A stretch of 56,337 nt of DNA from Cellulomonas hominis (GTDB lineage: Bacteria > Actinomycetota > Actinomycetes > Actinomycetales > Cellulomonadaceae), in contig NZ_SZYE01000005.1 of NCBI RefSeq assembly GCF_005239125.1, positions 1 through 56,337 on the forward strand, read 5' to 3'. Under the pieces are notes generated by a model, which saw only the letters and a program-made list of their open reading frames with translations, was not told where the DNA came from and made no database searches. This document shows, one piece after another, positions 1 to 8,469 of this stretch; position 1 is the first letter of the stretch; every line of letters begins with the position of its first letter. The position numbers were made by a program, and so were the translations under genes.

Positions 1-1102
1 CGACGCGGGCCCCGGCGCGGCGGGCGCGCTCGGACAGCCCCGCGAGCCCGTGGCCGGACCCGCGCGCGGCGTCCGCGGCGCCGTCCGCGCCGTCGTCGTC
101 GATGGTCAGGGTGTCGTCGGACAGGGTCACGCTGACCCGGGTCGCGGCGGCGTGGCGCAGCACGTTGGTGGTCCCCTCGCGGACGGCCCACGCGAACAGC
201 TCGCGCAGGTGGTCGGGCACGGCGTCGAACGCCCCGGGCACGTCGGCCTCGATGCCGGCGGCGTCGAACGCCTGCCGGGCGCCGGCGAGCTCGCCGGCGA
301 GCGTCACGGCGCGGGTGCCGGCGACCATGCCCCGCACGTCGGCGAGCGCCGACCGCGCCAGGCCCTGGACCTCGAGCACCTCGGCGCGCGCCCGGTCGGC
401 GTCGACGTCCATCAGCCGCGCCGCGAGCTCCGCCTTCACGGAGATGACGGTGAGGCTGTGCCCGAGGATGTCGTGCATGTCCCGGGCGATCCGCTCGCGC
501 TCCTGCTCGACGGCGAGCACGGCCACCTCGTCCCGGGCCGCCTGGAGCTGGCGGTTGCGCTGCACGAGCTGCGTGAACCCGAAGACGGCGAGCGTCGCCA
601 GCACGACCGAGATCACCAGGTCGTCGATCGGCTCCCAGCCCGGGACGACCCGCGGCAGCACGAGGATCGCCGCGATGGACACCGGGGCGACCAGCAGCGC
701 CCGCGGGTCGCGGAGCAGGAAGATCGCGGACACCCCGACGAACACCAGGCCGACGAGCCCGTCCGCGTCGGCGGCGAGCGTCGCCAGCACCACGAGCACC
801 AGCTGACCGGCGAGGAGGGCGGCGGCCTGCGGCAGCGGGGTCGCCCGGCCGAACGGCCCGGCGCGGTTGATCACCACCCAGGCGAACGACGCGGCGAGCA
901 GGGCGACCGCCACCAGGGAGACGTCCCGCTCCGCGCCGGGCGCGCTGTCCCACGCGGCCTGCCAGGGCTGCAGCAGGAACACCACCCAGACCACCCCGAG
1001 CGCGGGGCCGACGACGCGCATCACGCGGCGCCCCTCGCCCGGTGCCCACCCGATGTCCCGGGCCGGACGCCGGGGGCGGTCGGTCGTCCCCTCGCTGCTC
1101 AC
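1..1102 (-). CDS. Sensor histidine kinase, NarL/LiaS/DesK class, C-terminus cut by window edge
   Basis: Read on the minus strand from GTG at 1102; the frame stays open to base 1, so the last part of the ATPase domain lies outside. About 367 residues are visible. The N-terminal half holds several hydrophobic helices (for example VVWVVFLLQPW and LVGLVFVGVSAIFLL). A HisKA_3 phosphoacceptor box follows, ARDMHDILGHSLTVISVK, with the likely phosphorylated His at residue 210. The HATPase N-box is TNVLRHA, and a G-box GHGLAGLSERAR is seen near the edge. It lies downstream of an ABC-2 permease and ATPase on the same strand. That order is typical of actinobacterial ABC exporters controlled by a DesK/LiaS kinase and a LuxR-type response regulator, which would lie off the window. 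The start is a best guess; no strong ribosome binding site was seen. Confidence 0.88.
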   Translation of the reverse strand, partial: MSSEGTTDRPRRPARDIGWAPGEGRRVMRVVGPALGVVWVVFLLQPWQAAWDSAPGAERDVSLVAVALLAASFAWVVINRAGPFGRATPLPQAAALLAGQLVLVVLATLAADADGLVGLVFVGVSAIFLLRDPRALLVAPVSIAAILVLPRVVPGWEPIDDLVISVVLATLAVFGFTQLVQRNRQLQAARDEVAVLAVEQERERIARDMHDILGHSLTVISVKAELAARLMDVDADRARAEVLEVQGLARSALADVRGMVAGTRAVTLAGELAGARQAFDAAGIEADVPGAFDAVPDHLRELFAWAVREGTTNVLRHAAATRVSVTLSDDTLTIDDDGADGAADAARGSGHGLAGLSERARRAGARV

Positions 1103-1191
1103 CCGGCCCACGGTAGCCACGCGGCGGCGTGCGGCGGCGCGGGCGCCCGCGGCGCGGACGTCCGCCCCGCCGCGGGCGCCCGGCCGGCCGG

Positions 1192-2013
1192 TCACACGCG
1201 GGCCGTGTCGCGGCGGAACCGCCACGCGGCCCCGCTGACGAACACCGCGGCCCAGGCCACCACGTTCACGACCGCCCAGACCGGCACCCCGTCGCCGGTC
1301 AGCGGGGCGCGCACGATCTCGGCGAGCCCGTAGGTCGGCGACACCTGCGCGATGTCCGCGAACAGCCCGTCGCCGAGCGGGACGAACAGGCCGCCGGCGA
1401 ACGCCAGCAGCGCGAGCACCGGGCCCAGGATCTGCATCACGTTCTCCGCGGGGAGCAGGTAGCCCATGAACAGGCCGAAGGCGGCGAACACCACCGACCC
1501 GGCCCAGGCGAGCCCGACGCTCAGCGCCAGCCGGCCGGCGTCGCCGCTCGCGCCGGAGACCAGCCCGACGACCGTGACGACCAGGGCCGAGGCCAGCCCG
1601 AGCACCATGGCGACGACGACCTTCGTCGCGACGTACGTGGTGGGCCGCAGCGGGGTCAGCCGCAGCTGCCGGGTCCAGCCCTGGGCGCGCTCGACGGAGA
1701 CGCTCGCGCCGCCGCCGGTCGTGGCCAGCATCGCGCCGTACAGCGCCATCGAGGTCATGATCCAGGCCGTGACGTTCGCGTGGCCGACGGACTCGGACGT
1801 GTACGCGTCGGCGGTCCCGAAGATCAGGAAGAACGCGGGCGGCATGATCAGCGTGAACACGATCGTCCGACGGTTGCGGAGCAGGCGGCGCAGCTCGACG
1901 GCGAGGAACGCGGGGTTGATCAGACCGGCGCGCGGGGCGCGGCCCGGGTCGGCGGCGGCGGCGGGCGCGGGGACGGGTGCGGTGGCGGTGGTGCGGGCGG
2001 CTGCGGCGGTCAT
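1192..2013 (-). CDS. ABC-2 type transporter permease
   Basis: A 273-residue inner-membrane protein starting at ATG 2013, where ATGA overlaps the stop of the ATPase gene, so the two are translationally coupled. A cytoplasmic Ala/Pro-rich head of about 35 residues precedes roughly six membrane helices (TIVFTLIMPPAFFLIFG, NVTAWIMTSMALYGAMLATTG, VVVAMVLGLASALVVTVVG and others). The layout matches the ABC2_membrane/ABC-2 family that works with DrrA-like ATPases to export lipids or antibiotics. The substrate cannot be read from sequence. The downstream histidine kinase suggests regulation by cell-envelope stress. Confidence 0.88.
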   Translation of the reverse strand: MTAAAARTTATAPVPAPAAAADPGRAPRAGLINPAFLAVELRRLLRNRRTIVFTLIMPPAFFLIFGTADAYTSESVGHANVTAWIMTSMALYGAMLATTGGGASVSVERAQGWTRQLRLTPLRPTTYVATKVVVAMVLGLASALVVTVVGLVSGASGDAGRLALSVGLAWAGSVVFAAFGLFMGYLLPAENVMQILGPVLALLAFAGGLFVPLGDGLFADIAQVSPTYGLAEIVRAPLTGDGVPVWAVVNVVAWAAVFVSGAAWRFRRDTARV

Positions 2014-3023
2014 GCGAGGCTCCGGGCGGTGTCGGTGGGGCGGTCGGCGGTGGCGGGGGTCGCCGCCGGGTCGGTGGCGGCAGCGCCGTCGCCGGTGAGC
2101 GCGAGGAACGCGTCCTCCAGCCCGCGCGCGGTGATCTCGACGTCCGACGCGGTGGTGGCGGTGAGCAGGTGCCGGGCGACCCCGTCGGAGTCGGTGGTGC
2201 GGACCAGCAGCCGGTCGCCGCGCCGCTCGACCGAGCGCACCCCGGGCAGCGCGCGCAGCGCCGCGACCTCGGCGTCGTCGGCGCCGGGCAGCGCCGCCGA
2301 CACCAGGCGCCCCGCGGCGAGGTTCTTCACCTGCGCGGCGGACCCGTCGGCGACCACCCGGCCGTGGCTGACCAGGACGACCCGGTCCGCGTACGCGTCG
2401 GCCTCGTCCAGGTAGTGCGTGGCGAACAGGATGGTGCGCCCGCGGTCGGCGTCGGCGCGCAGCGCGTCCCAGAACGCGCGGCGGCCCTCGACGTCCATGC
2501 CGGTCGTCGGCTCGTCGAGCACCAGGACGTCCGGGTCGGGCAGCAGGGCGAGCGCGAACCGCAGGCGCTGCTGCTGGCCTCCGGAGCACTTCCCCACGGG
2601 CCGGTCGGCGATGTCCTCGATGCCGGCCCGGCGCAGCACCGCGGCCGCCGACCGGGTGGCGCGGAAGAACGACGCCGTGACCTGGACCGTCTCCCGGACC
2701 GTCAGGTCCTTGAGCAGCCCGCCGGTCTGCAGCACCGCGGCGACCCGGCCCTCGGCGATCGCGCGGTCGGGGTCGAGGCCGTGCACCCGCACGGTGCCGG
2801 CGTCGGGCCGCGCCAGGCCGAGCAGCATGTCGATCGTGGTCGTCTTGCCGGCGCCGTTCGGCCCGAGGAACGCGACGACCTCGCCCGGGCGGACCGCCAG
2901 GTCGATGCCGTCGACGGCCTGGACCGGGCCGAAGGCCTTGCGCAGACCGCGCAGGTCGATGGCGAGCGGGCCGGCCGGGGCGGCGGGGGCGTCCGGCGCG
3001 GCCAGGGGTGCGGTGGTGTCCAT
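2010..3023 (-). CDS. ABC transporter ATP-binding protein (DrrA/CcmA type)
   Basis: A 337-residue ATPase. The Walker A motif is GPNGAGKTT (about residues 53-61), the signature is CSGGQQQR with Cys in place of the usual Leu, Walker B is LVLDEPTTGMD and the switch His is in ATHYLDEAD. A C-terminal extension of about 100 residues (VRSVERRGDRLLVRTT...) resembles the regulatory tail of DrrA-like exporters. It is first in a minus-strand operon with the permease (4-nt overlap) and the histidine kinase. It should energise export of a hydrophobic compound; the substrate is unknown. The run of Ala/Pro before residue 20 makes the exact start uncertain. Confidence 0.9.
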   Translation of the reverse strand: MDTTAPLAAPDAPAAPAGPLAIDLRGLRKAFGPVQAVDGIDLAVRPGEVVAFLGPNGAGKTTTIDMLLGLARPDAGTVRVHGLDPDRAIAEGRVAAVLQTGGLLKDLTVRETVQVTASFFRATRSAAAVLRRAGIEDIADRPVGKCSGGQQQRLRFALALLPDPDVLVLDEPTTGMDVEGRRAFWDALRADADRGRTILFATHYLDEADAYADRVVLVSHGRVVADGSAAQVKNLAAGRLVSAALPGADDAEVAALRALPGVRSVERRGDRLLVRTTDSDGVARHLLTATTASDVEITARGLEDAFLALTGDGAAATDPAATPATADRPTDTARSLA

Positions 3024-3124
3024 GCAGGCCAGCCTGGCGCGGGCGACGGCCCCGGTCCCCGGCCGCCCGTCACCGGTCCGGTATGACGGATGTCATCGGC
3101 GCGCGCCGTCGCCCGTCGGCGGCG

Positions 3125-4348
3125 TCACACCGCCACCGCGTCGAGCCGGAAGCCCCGCGCGCGCAGCCGGGTGACCAGCGCGTCGCCGAGCGCGGTCGCC
3201 GGGGTCAGCGAGCCGGCGCGGTCCGGGAGGGCCGTGCCGTCGAGCGCCAGCGCCAGCGCGGCCTCGCCGAGCATCACCGCGGTCGCCGCGTACCCGGGGT
3301 CCCCGGACGCGGCGACCCGGGCCGCGTACCGCCCGCCCGCGGCCGTCGAGGCGAGGAACCGGTGCCGGAACCAGCCCGCCTCCCGCGTCGCGGCGTCCGG
3401 GCCGTCGCCCGCGGCCGGGAGCGCCTGCTCGACGAGCCGGCGCGTCGGGGGCAGGGCGAGCGCGGCGGCGCCGAGCACCGTGGCGCCGGTCAGGGCGGCG
3501 GCGCGCAGCAGCCCGGCCACCCCGCGCCCGGCGTCCAGGTGCTCCGCGTACCGCAGCCCCCGGCCGTACGCCCACGCCGTCAGCGCGTTGGACCGGCGCA
3601 CCACGTGCGCGTCGAACGGCGCCATCACCGACGGTGCCGCCCACCGCCCGGACACCCGGTGCGGCGGCGCCAGCAGCCGCGGCTGCGCGGTGCCCGGCTC
3701 CGCCGCGGGGTTGGGGGACAGGGCGTGCGGGTCGGCGTGCAGCCGCCGGGCGCCCGGGTCGGTCCGCACCGCCTCGACCTCCCCGAGCAGCGACGACACC
3801 GTGCCGCCGGACACCCCGCCGCGCGCCGCGACGAGCGCCTGCACCGCGGTCAGCCCGCTGCCGTCGCCGGCCGCCTGGGCGGCGCGGTGCAGCAGGTGGA
3901 CGCCCAGGTCCGACGGCACGGAGTCGTACCCGCACGCGTGCACCAGCCGGGCGCCCGAGGTGCGTGCGGGCCCGTCGGCGGCGTCGACGGCCGCGCGCAC
4001 GAACGTGAGCTCCCCGCTGAGGTCGGCGTAGTGCGTGCCGGTCGCCGCGCAGGCCTCGACGACCGGCAGGCCGCGGCGGGCGTACGGACCGACGGTGGTC
4101 GCGAGCGCGGTGGTCGAGCCGGCGACGCGCCGCAGCCCGGCCGGGTCCGTCGCGTCCACGACGACGAGCGGCCAGTCCGCCGCCGGTGCGGGCAGTCGCC
4201 GGCGCACCGCGGCCAGCCGCTCGCGGTCCCGGCCGGCCAGCGCGACGCGGGTGCCGGGGGGTGCGGCGCGCGCCAGGTGCTCGGCGGTGAGCGCGCCGAC
4301 GAAGCTCGTCGCGCCCAGCAGGACCAGGTCGTGCTCGCGGTCGGCCAT
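3125..4348 (-). CDS. Saccharopine dehydrogenase-like NAD(P)-binding protein (trans-acting enoyl reductase type)
   Basis: A 407-residue protein with an N-terminal Rossmann fold, DLVLLGATSFVGALTAEHLA, followed by VALAGRDRERL. It keeps the GTHYADLSGE and ACGYDSVPSDLG blocks typical of the saccharopine-dehydrogenase-like family that includes mycobacterial trans-acting enoyl reductases. A hydrophobic stretch near residue 280 could touch the membrane. I chose ATG 4348 over an upstream in-frame start at 4366 because a TACGGT -10-like box (4361 to 4356) lies 7 nt before it, which fits a leaderless mRNA. It is divergent from the metal-sensor gene at 4435. The reaction is unknown; many members act on lipids or are only annotated by fold. 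Confidence 0.82.
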   Translation of the reverse strand: MADREHDLVLLGATSFVGALTAEHLARAAPPGTRVALAGRDRERLAAVRRRLPAPAADWPLVVVDATDPAGLRRVAGSTTALATTVGPYARRGLPVVEACAATGTHYADLSGELTFVRAAVDAADGPARTSGARLVHACGYDSVPSDLGVHLLHRAAQAAGDGSGLTAVQALVAARGGVSGGTVSSLLGEVEAVRTDPGARRLHADPHALSPNPAAEPGTAQPRLLAPPHRVSGRWAAPSVMAPFDAHVVRRSNALTAWAYGRGLRYAEHLDAGRGVAGLLRAAALTGATVLGAAALALPPTRRLVEQALPAAGDGPDAATREAGWFRHRFLASTAAGGRYAARVAASGDPGYAATAVMLGEAALALALDGTALPDRAGSLTPATALGDALVTRLRARGFRLDAVAV

Positions 4349-4405
4349 GCGCCGCACCGTAGGCACGCGCCGGTCCCGGGCGCGCGGTGGCCGCGGGGTT
4401 CCGGG

Positions 4406-4425
4406 AGTACATGATCCGCTGTACT
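4406..4425. promoter_or_regulatory. Candidate metal-sensor operator (AGTACA-N8-TGTACT)
   Basis: A perfect inverted repeat with 6-bp arms AGTACA (4406-4411) and TGTACT (4420-4425). It covers a likely -10 box TACTGT (4422-4427), which lies 7 nt before ATG 4435. The position fits autorepression of the CmtR-like gene, and possibly of the divergent gene, by blocking polymerase. Binding is inferred from position and symmetry only. Confidence 0.6.
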
Positions 4426-4434
4426 GTCGCGCTC

Positions 4435-4764
4435 ATGGAGACGGTGACGCTCACGCACACGGCCGCGCTCGCGCGCCTGGGTCACGCGCTGTCCGACGAG
4501 ACGCGCGCCCGGATCCTGCTCGCGCTGCGCGAGGCCCCGGCCTACCCCTCCGACCTCGCCGACGCGCTCGGCGTCTCCCGCCAGGTGATGTCGAACCAGC
4601 TCGCCTGCCTGCGCGGCTGCGGGCTGGTCGAGGCGATCCCCGACGGGCGGCGGGTCTGGTACCGGCTGGCCGACGGGCACCTCGCGCCCGCGCTGGGCGA
4701 CCTGCTCGCGCTGGTCGTCGCCGTCGACCCCGCCTGCTGCGGCCCCGACTGCACCTGCGCATGA
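4435..4764 (+). CDS. cmtR: CmtR-like ArsR-family metal-sensing repressor
   Basis: A 109-residue winged-helix repressor. The recognition helix region reads VSRQVMSNQLACLRGCGLVEA, placing Cys58 and Cys62 (C-x3-C) as in the DNA-recognition helix of mycobacterial CmtR, the Cd(II)/Pb(II) sensor. The tail DPACCGPDCTCA adds Cys101, Cys102, Cys106 and Cys108, near the position of the third CmtR ligand. I chose ATG 4435 because a -10-like TACTGT sits 7 nt upstream; a start at 4387 would lie across the operator. Its stop overlaps the start of the CDF gene (ATGA), so sensor and transporter are co-expressed. Metal identity is inferred from the cysteine pattern; Zn is possible. Confidence 0.88.
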   Translation: METVTLTHTAALARLGHALSDETRARILLALREAPAYPSDLADALGVSRQVMSNQLACLRGCGLVEAIPDGRRVWYRLADGHLAPALGDLLALVVAVDPACCGPDCTCA

Positions 4765-5432
4765 CCGCCGCCGCCCTCGGGCCCGGCCGCCGGGCCGTGC
4801 TGCAGCGGCGCATCCGCCTCGTCGTCGCCGCGACGATCGCCTACAACGTCGTGGAGGCGGTCGTCGCGATCACCGCCGGCCGGGTGGCGTCGTCCGCCGC
4901 GCTGATCGCGTTCGGGCTCGACTCGGTGGTCGAGGTGCTGTCCGCGGCGGCGGTCGCCTGGCAGTTCGCGGCGCCCGACCCCGAGACCCGCGAGCGGGCC
5001 GCCGTGCGCGCCATCGCCGTGTCCTTCCTCGGGCTCGCCGCGTTCGTGACCGTCGACGCCGCCCGGGCGCTGCTCGGAGCCGGGGAGCCGGACCGCTCGA
5101 CGGTCGGCGTGGTGCTCGCCGCCGTGAGCCTGGCCGTCATGCCGGGGCTGTCCTGGTTCGAGCGGCGTACCGGCCGGGAGCTCGGGTCCGCGTCCGCGGT
5201 GGCCGACTCGAAGCAGACGCTCCTCTGCTCCCTGCTGTCGGCGGTGCTCCTCGTCGGGCTGCTGCTGAACGGCGCGCTCGGCTGGTGGTGGGCGGACCCG
5301 GTGGCGGCGCTGGTGATCGCGGGCTTCGCGGTGCGCGAGGGCGTGGAGGCCTGGCGCGGCGACACCTGCGGCACCCCGCTCGCGGAGCTGGTCGGCGGCG
5401 ACGCCCGGGCCCCGCACGACGACTGCTCCTGA
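4761..5432 (+). CDS. Cation diffusion facilitator-like transporter
   Basis: A 223-residue membrane protein with about six helices (VAATIAYNVVEAVVAITAG, ALIAFGLDSVVEVLSAAAVAW, VGVVLAAVSLAVMPGL, TLLCSLLSAVLLVGLLL, WWADPVAALVIAGFAV). Helix II carries D-x3-E (LDSVVE). The helix V motif is ADSKQT rather than the classical HxxxD or DxxxD, as in a distinct actinobacterial cation-transporter subgroup. There is no C-terminal CDF cytoplasmic domain; the tail ends in HDDCS. It overlaps the CmtR-like gene by 4 nt, which suggests efflux of the metal sensed by that repressor, probably Cd, Pb or Zn. Confidence 0.85.
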   Translation: MTAAALGPGRRAVLQRRIRLVVAATIAYNVVEAVVAITAGRVASSAALIAFGLDSVVEVLSAAAVAWQFAAPDPETRERAAVRAIAVSFLGLAAFVTVDAARALLGAGEPDRSTVGVVLAAVSLAVMPGLSWFERRTGRELGSASAVADSKQTLLCSLLSAVLLVGLLLNGALGWWWADPVAALVIAGFAVREGVEAWRGDTCGTPLAELVGGDARAPHDDCS

Positions 5433-5530
5433 CCGCCGCCCCCTCGCGCACGTCGTGCACCGCTCGGCGGGGCGGTGCGTCACCCCGGGCGGGGGATGCT
5501 CGCAGCGCCGGGGCGCGTCAGCGTGGCGGG

Positions 5531-6031
5531 ATGGACGGGCTCGCGCGGTGGACCGACTTCCACGTGGCCGTGGCCGGGGCGGGCGCCGCGCTCGGCGGGC
5601 TGCTCGTGGTCGCGCTGTCGATCGGCGTCCGGCAGGTCGCCGGGTCCCGGGGCCCGGCCGCCCGGGCCGCCGCCGCGGTCGCCGCCGTCGTGGTGGGGGT
5701 GGTGCTCGCGGCCGTCGCGCTGATGCCCGGGCTGTCGCTGCCGGGGTACGGCGTGGTGGCGCTGGTCGGCGCGGCGCTCGCCGGGGCCGCGGCGCTCGCG
5801 ACCACCCGGCGCGTGCTGCTCGGCGGCGAGGGCGTGCCGTCGCGCGGGCGCCCGGCCGACGCGCTGCCGGTCGTGCTGCTCGCGCTGCCGGTCCTCGCGT
5901 ACTTCGTCGGCGGTGTGCTGCTGACGGCGGGCGTGACGGGCGGCGTCGTCGCGGTGGCGGTCGGCATGCTGACGGCGCTGGTCGGCGCGGTGGTGCTGAC
6001 CGGGGTGGCCCTGGTCGCGGTCCTCCGCTGA
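5531..6031 (+). CDS. Conserved membrane protein, function unknown
   Basis: A 166-residue protein with about five hydrophobic helices and almost no soluble part. It begins MDGLARWTDFHVAVAGAGAALGGLLVVALSIGV, a start shared by many small actinobacterial membrane proteins. GGCGGG precedes ATG 5531. It stands alone, about 100 nt after the CDF gene, and is convergent with the next gene (stops 3 nt apart). Function unknown. Confidence 0.75.
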   Translation: MDGLARWTDFHVAVAGAGAALGGLLVVALSIGVRQVAGSRGPAARAAAAVAAVVVGVVLAAVALMPGLSLPGYGVVALVGAALAGAAALATTRRVLLGGEGVPSRGRPADALPVVLLALPVLAYFVGGVLLTAGVTGGVVAVAVGMLTALVGAVVLTGVALVAVLR

Positions 6032-6034
6032 CGC

Positions 6035-6619
6035 TCAGCCGCCGCCGTACGTGCGGCGACGCCACGCGACGTACTCGCGCTGCCGGCGCGTGCGCAGACG
6101 CCCGCCGAGCCGCGCACCGGCCACCGCCCCGCCCGCCGCCCCGACCACGAGCCCCGCACCGACCAGCACCGGGTACGACGGCACGGCTTCGCCGCGCCGG
6201 ACGCTCACGCTGAGGACCGTGCCGCGGTCCGCCGGCCGGGGTTCGACGAACACGGCGACCTCGACCCCGTCACGCCCGGCGTACACCCCCGTCCCGCCCT
6301 CGGCGCTCCGCTCGACCTCCCGGAGCTCCCAGCCGGCGTCGGACAGGGAGGCGGCGAGCCCGGTCGGGTCAGGGGCCGCGTCCGTGAGCGCCCTGCTGAA
6401 CACCTGGCCGCGGTAGAACGCCGGAGGCCACGCGCCGGAGACGGCCGGCGGCTCCAGCACCGTGAACCCCTCGGGCACGACCTCGGCGGCCACCGCGCGC
6501 AGCTCGTCGTCGCTCGGCTGCACGAGGACGTAGTGCGCGGCAGCCGCGGCCGCGCCACCCAGCGCGGCGACCGGCAGTGCCAGGGCCACGGCGACGGCGG
6601 TGCGCAGAGCGACGCTCAC
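6035..6619 (-). CDS. Membrane-anchored hypothetical protein
   Basis: A 194-residue protein from GTG 6619 (VSVALRTAVAVALALPVAALGG...). It has an N-terminal hydrophobic anchor, an exported domain of about 110 residues (YVLVQPSDDELRAVAAEVVPEGFTVLEPPAVSG...) and a second membrane helix (YPVLVGAGLVVGAAGGAVAGARLGG) before a basic tail ending RRRTYGGG. The family is not recognised. Longer in-frame starts exist but would put an uncharged, low-complexity leader in front of the anchor. A repeat cluster (6706-6795) lies upstream. Confidence 0.68.
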   Translation of the reverse strand: MSVALRTAVAVALALPVAALGGAAAAAAHYVLVQPSDDELRAVAAEVVPEGFTVLEPPAVSGAWPPAFYRGQVFSRALTDAAPDPTGLAASLSDAGWELREVERSAEGGTGVYAGRDGVEVAVFVEPRPADRGTVLSVSVRRGEAVPSYPVLVGAGLVVGAAGGAVAGARLGGRLRTRRQREYVAWRRRTYGGG

Positions 6620-6705
6620 CCGGGGGACGCTAGCGCGCCGCTCCTCCCCGGGGGCGGCATCTGCGCACGTCACCCGATCGGCGGCACCGCCGCGTACCCG
6701 GTCGG

Positions 6706-6795
6706 CGAGTTCGCCGGTTCCGCGCCACAGAGGCCCGCGCAACCGGCGAACTCGAGCGCAACCGGCGAACTCGAGCGCAACCGGCGAACTCGGCG
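6706..6795. repeat. Intergenic inverted/tandem repeat A (19-bp period)
   Basis: One left arm CGAGTTCGCCGGTT (6706-6719) is followed by three direct copies of its complement AACCGGCGAACTCG at 6741, 6760 and 6779, exactly 19 bp apart; the last runs into CGGCGG. It lies between the end of the dipeptide-transporter operon (6876) and the start of the gene at 6619. It could form a choice of hairpins in RNA. The same layout with different bases is seen at 31975-32067. Confidence 0.85.
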
Positions 6796-6875
6796 GAGTC
6801 CACGGGGCCCGCCGCGGCCGGGGTCCCGCACAGGGGTCGGGGCCGCGGCCGCGGCGGGGTCTGGGGGAGCGGGGC

Positions 6876-7661
6876 TCAGGCGCCCCGCGCGAGGGCCGTC
6901 CCCGGGAGGGGGCCGCCGAGCTCCGGGACCGCCGCGCGCAGCCGCGCGGTGTACGGGTGCGCCGGTGCCTCCAGGACGCGCCGGGCCGGGCCGCGCTCCA
7001 CGACCCGGCCGGCCTCGAGCACCACGGCGTCGTCGCAGAGCCGGTCCACCACGGCCAGGTTGTGCGTGATCAGCAGCATCGCCAGGCCCCGCTCGGCGCG
7101 CAGCCGCTCCAGCAGGTCGAGGACCCGCGCCTGCACCGTCACGTCGAGGGCGGAGGTCGGCTCGTCGAGCACCAGCAGCCGGGGCTCGGCGGCCAGGGCC
7201 CGGGCGATGCCGACGCGCTGCCGCTGGCCGCCGGACAGCTCGTGCGGGCGGCGGTGCGCGAGCGCGGGGTCGAGGCCGACGTCGGCGAGCAACCCGGCCA
7301 CGGCGGCCGCCCGCTCGGCGCGCGGCAGGGACAGGCCCTCCGCCACCGCCGACCCCACCCGCTGCCGCGGGTCGAGCGTCTCCGGGCCGTCCTGGAACAC
7401 CGGCTGCACCGCGGCGCGGTAGGCGCGGCGGCCGGCGGCGTCCAGGCGGTCGAGCGCGGTGCCGCGGTACCGGACCTCGCCGCCGACGGGGCGGAGCAGG
7501 CCGAGCGCGGCACGGGCGGCCGTCGACTTGCCGGAGCCCGACTCGCCGATGAGTGCGACGGACGCGCCCGCCGCGACGGCCAGGTCGAGGCCGTGCACGA
7601 CGGTCCGTCTGCCGTACGCCAGGTCGGCGCCGGCGAGCTCGATGATCGGGGCGTCAGGCAC
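6876..7661 (-). CDS. Dipeptide/oligopeptide ABC transporter ATPase 2 (DppF/OppF type)
   Basis: A 261-residue ATPase. Walker A is GESGSGKST, signature LSGGQRQR, Walker B LLVLDEPTSALDVTVQ and the H-loop LLITHNLAVV. The C-terminal APAHPYTARLRAAVPE is typical of the OppF/DppF group. It is the last gene of the minus-strand operon and overlaps the DppD-like gene by 8 nt. It pairs with that ATPase to drive import at the cytoplasmic membrane. Confidence 0.9.
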   Translation of the reverse strand: MPDAPIIELAGADLAYGRRTVVHGLDLAVAAGASVALIGESGSGKSTAARAALGLLRPVGGEVRYRGTALDRLDAAGRRAYRAAVQPVFQDGPETLDPRQRVGSAVAEGLSLPRAERAAAVAGLLADVGLDPALAHRRPHELSGGQRQRVGIARALAAEPRLLVLDEPTSALDVTVQARVLDLLERLRAERGLAMLLITHNLAVVDRLCDDAVVLEAGRVVERGPARRVLEAPAHPYTARLRAAVPELGGPLPGTALARGA

Positions 7662-8469
7662 CGGTGGCCTCCTGGGTCGTGGCGGGCGCGGTGCGCCCCA
7701 GCCGCGGCACGGCGTCCAGCAGCGCCCGGGTGTACGGCACGGTCGACCGGTGCAGGACGTGGTCGACGTCGCCCGCGTCGACGACGGCGCCGTCCTGCAT
7801 CACGACGACGTGGTCCGCGACCGTCGACACCAGCGCGAGGTCGTGCGAGACGAGCAGCACCGCGGTGCCCTGCTCCCGGCGCAGCCCGTCGAGCACCGCC
7901 ATCACCTCGGCCTGGACGGTGACGTCGAGGGCGCTGGTCGGCTCGTCGGCGGCGATCACGGGCGCGCCGAGCGCGACGGCCGTCGCGATCGCGAACCGCT
8001 GCGCCTGGCCGCCGGACACCTCGTGCGGGTAGCGGTCGACGATGTCGGCGGGCAGCCGCACGGCCTCGAGCGCCGCGGCGACCCGCCGCTGCGCCTCGGC
8101 CCCGCGCACCCCGTGCCGGCGCAGCGCGTGCCGCACCAGCCGCCCCAGCCGCATCGTCGGGTTCAGCGAGCCCTGGGGGCTCTGCAGCACGAGCGCGACC
8201 GCGGACCCGCGGACGCCCCGGGCGGTGCGCTCGGAGGCGCCCACCATCTCGGTGCCGCCCACCACCACGGAGCCCGACACCCGTGCGGGGCTGCCGTTCA
8301 GCAGGCCCAGCACCGCGAGCAGCAGCGTCGACTTCCCGGAGCCGGACTCGCCGACGACGGCCACGCACTGGCCGGGGCGCACGTCGAGGGCCGGCACGGC
8401 GGACACGGTCCGGTCGCCGTACCGGACGACGAGGTCCCGGACCGCGACGAGCGGCGCGGCGGCGGTCAC
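7654..8469 (-). CDS. Dipeptide/oligopeptide ABC transporter ATPase 1 (DppD/OppD type)
   Basis: A 271-residue ATPase from GTG 8469, where GTGA overlaps the stop of the permease gene. Walker A is GESGSGKST, signature VSGGQAQR, Walker B APVIAADEPTSALDVTVQ and the H-loop VSHDLALV. The C-terminus STVPYTRALLDAVPRLG is the usual DppD ending. The typical C-terminal cysteine cluster of longer OppD proteins is absent, which is common in actinobacteria. Confidence 0.9.
   Translation of the reverse strand: MTAAAPLVAVRDLVVRYGDRTVSAVPALDVRPGQCVAVVGESGSGKSTLLLAVLGLLNGSPARVSGSVVVGGTEMVGASERTARGVRGSAVALVLQSPQGSLNPTMRLGRLVRHALRRHGVRGAEAQRRVAAALEAVRLPADIVDRYPHEVSGGQAQRFAIATAVALGAPVIAADEPTSALDVTVQAEVMAVLDGLRREQGTAVLLVSHDLALVSTVADHVVVMQDGAVVDAGDVDHVLHRSTVPYTRALLDAVPRLGRTAPATTQEATGA

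Noticed and set aside
1138-1185. A terminator between the ABC permease and the histidine kinase
   Set aside because: The gap is full of overlapping GC palindromes (CGGGCGCCCG twice) and no single clear stem could be chosen.
6737-6795. The 19-bp tandem repeats considered as a small CRISPR array
   Set aside because: Repeats are contiguous with no spacers, only three copies, and no cas gene is nearby.
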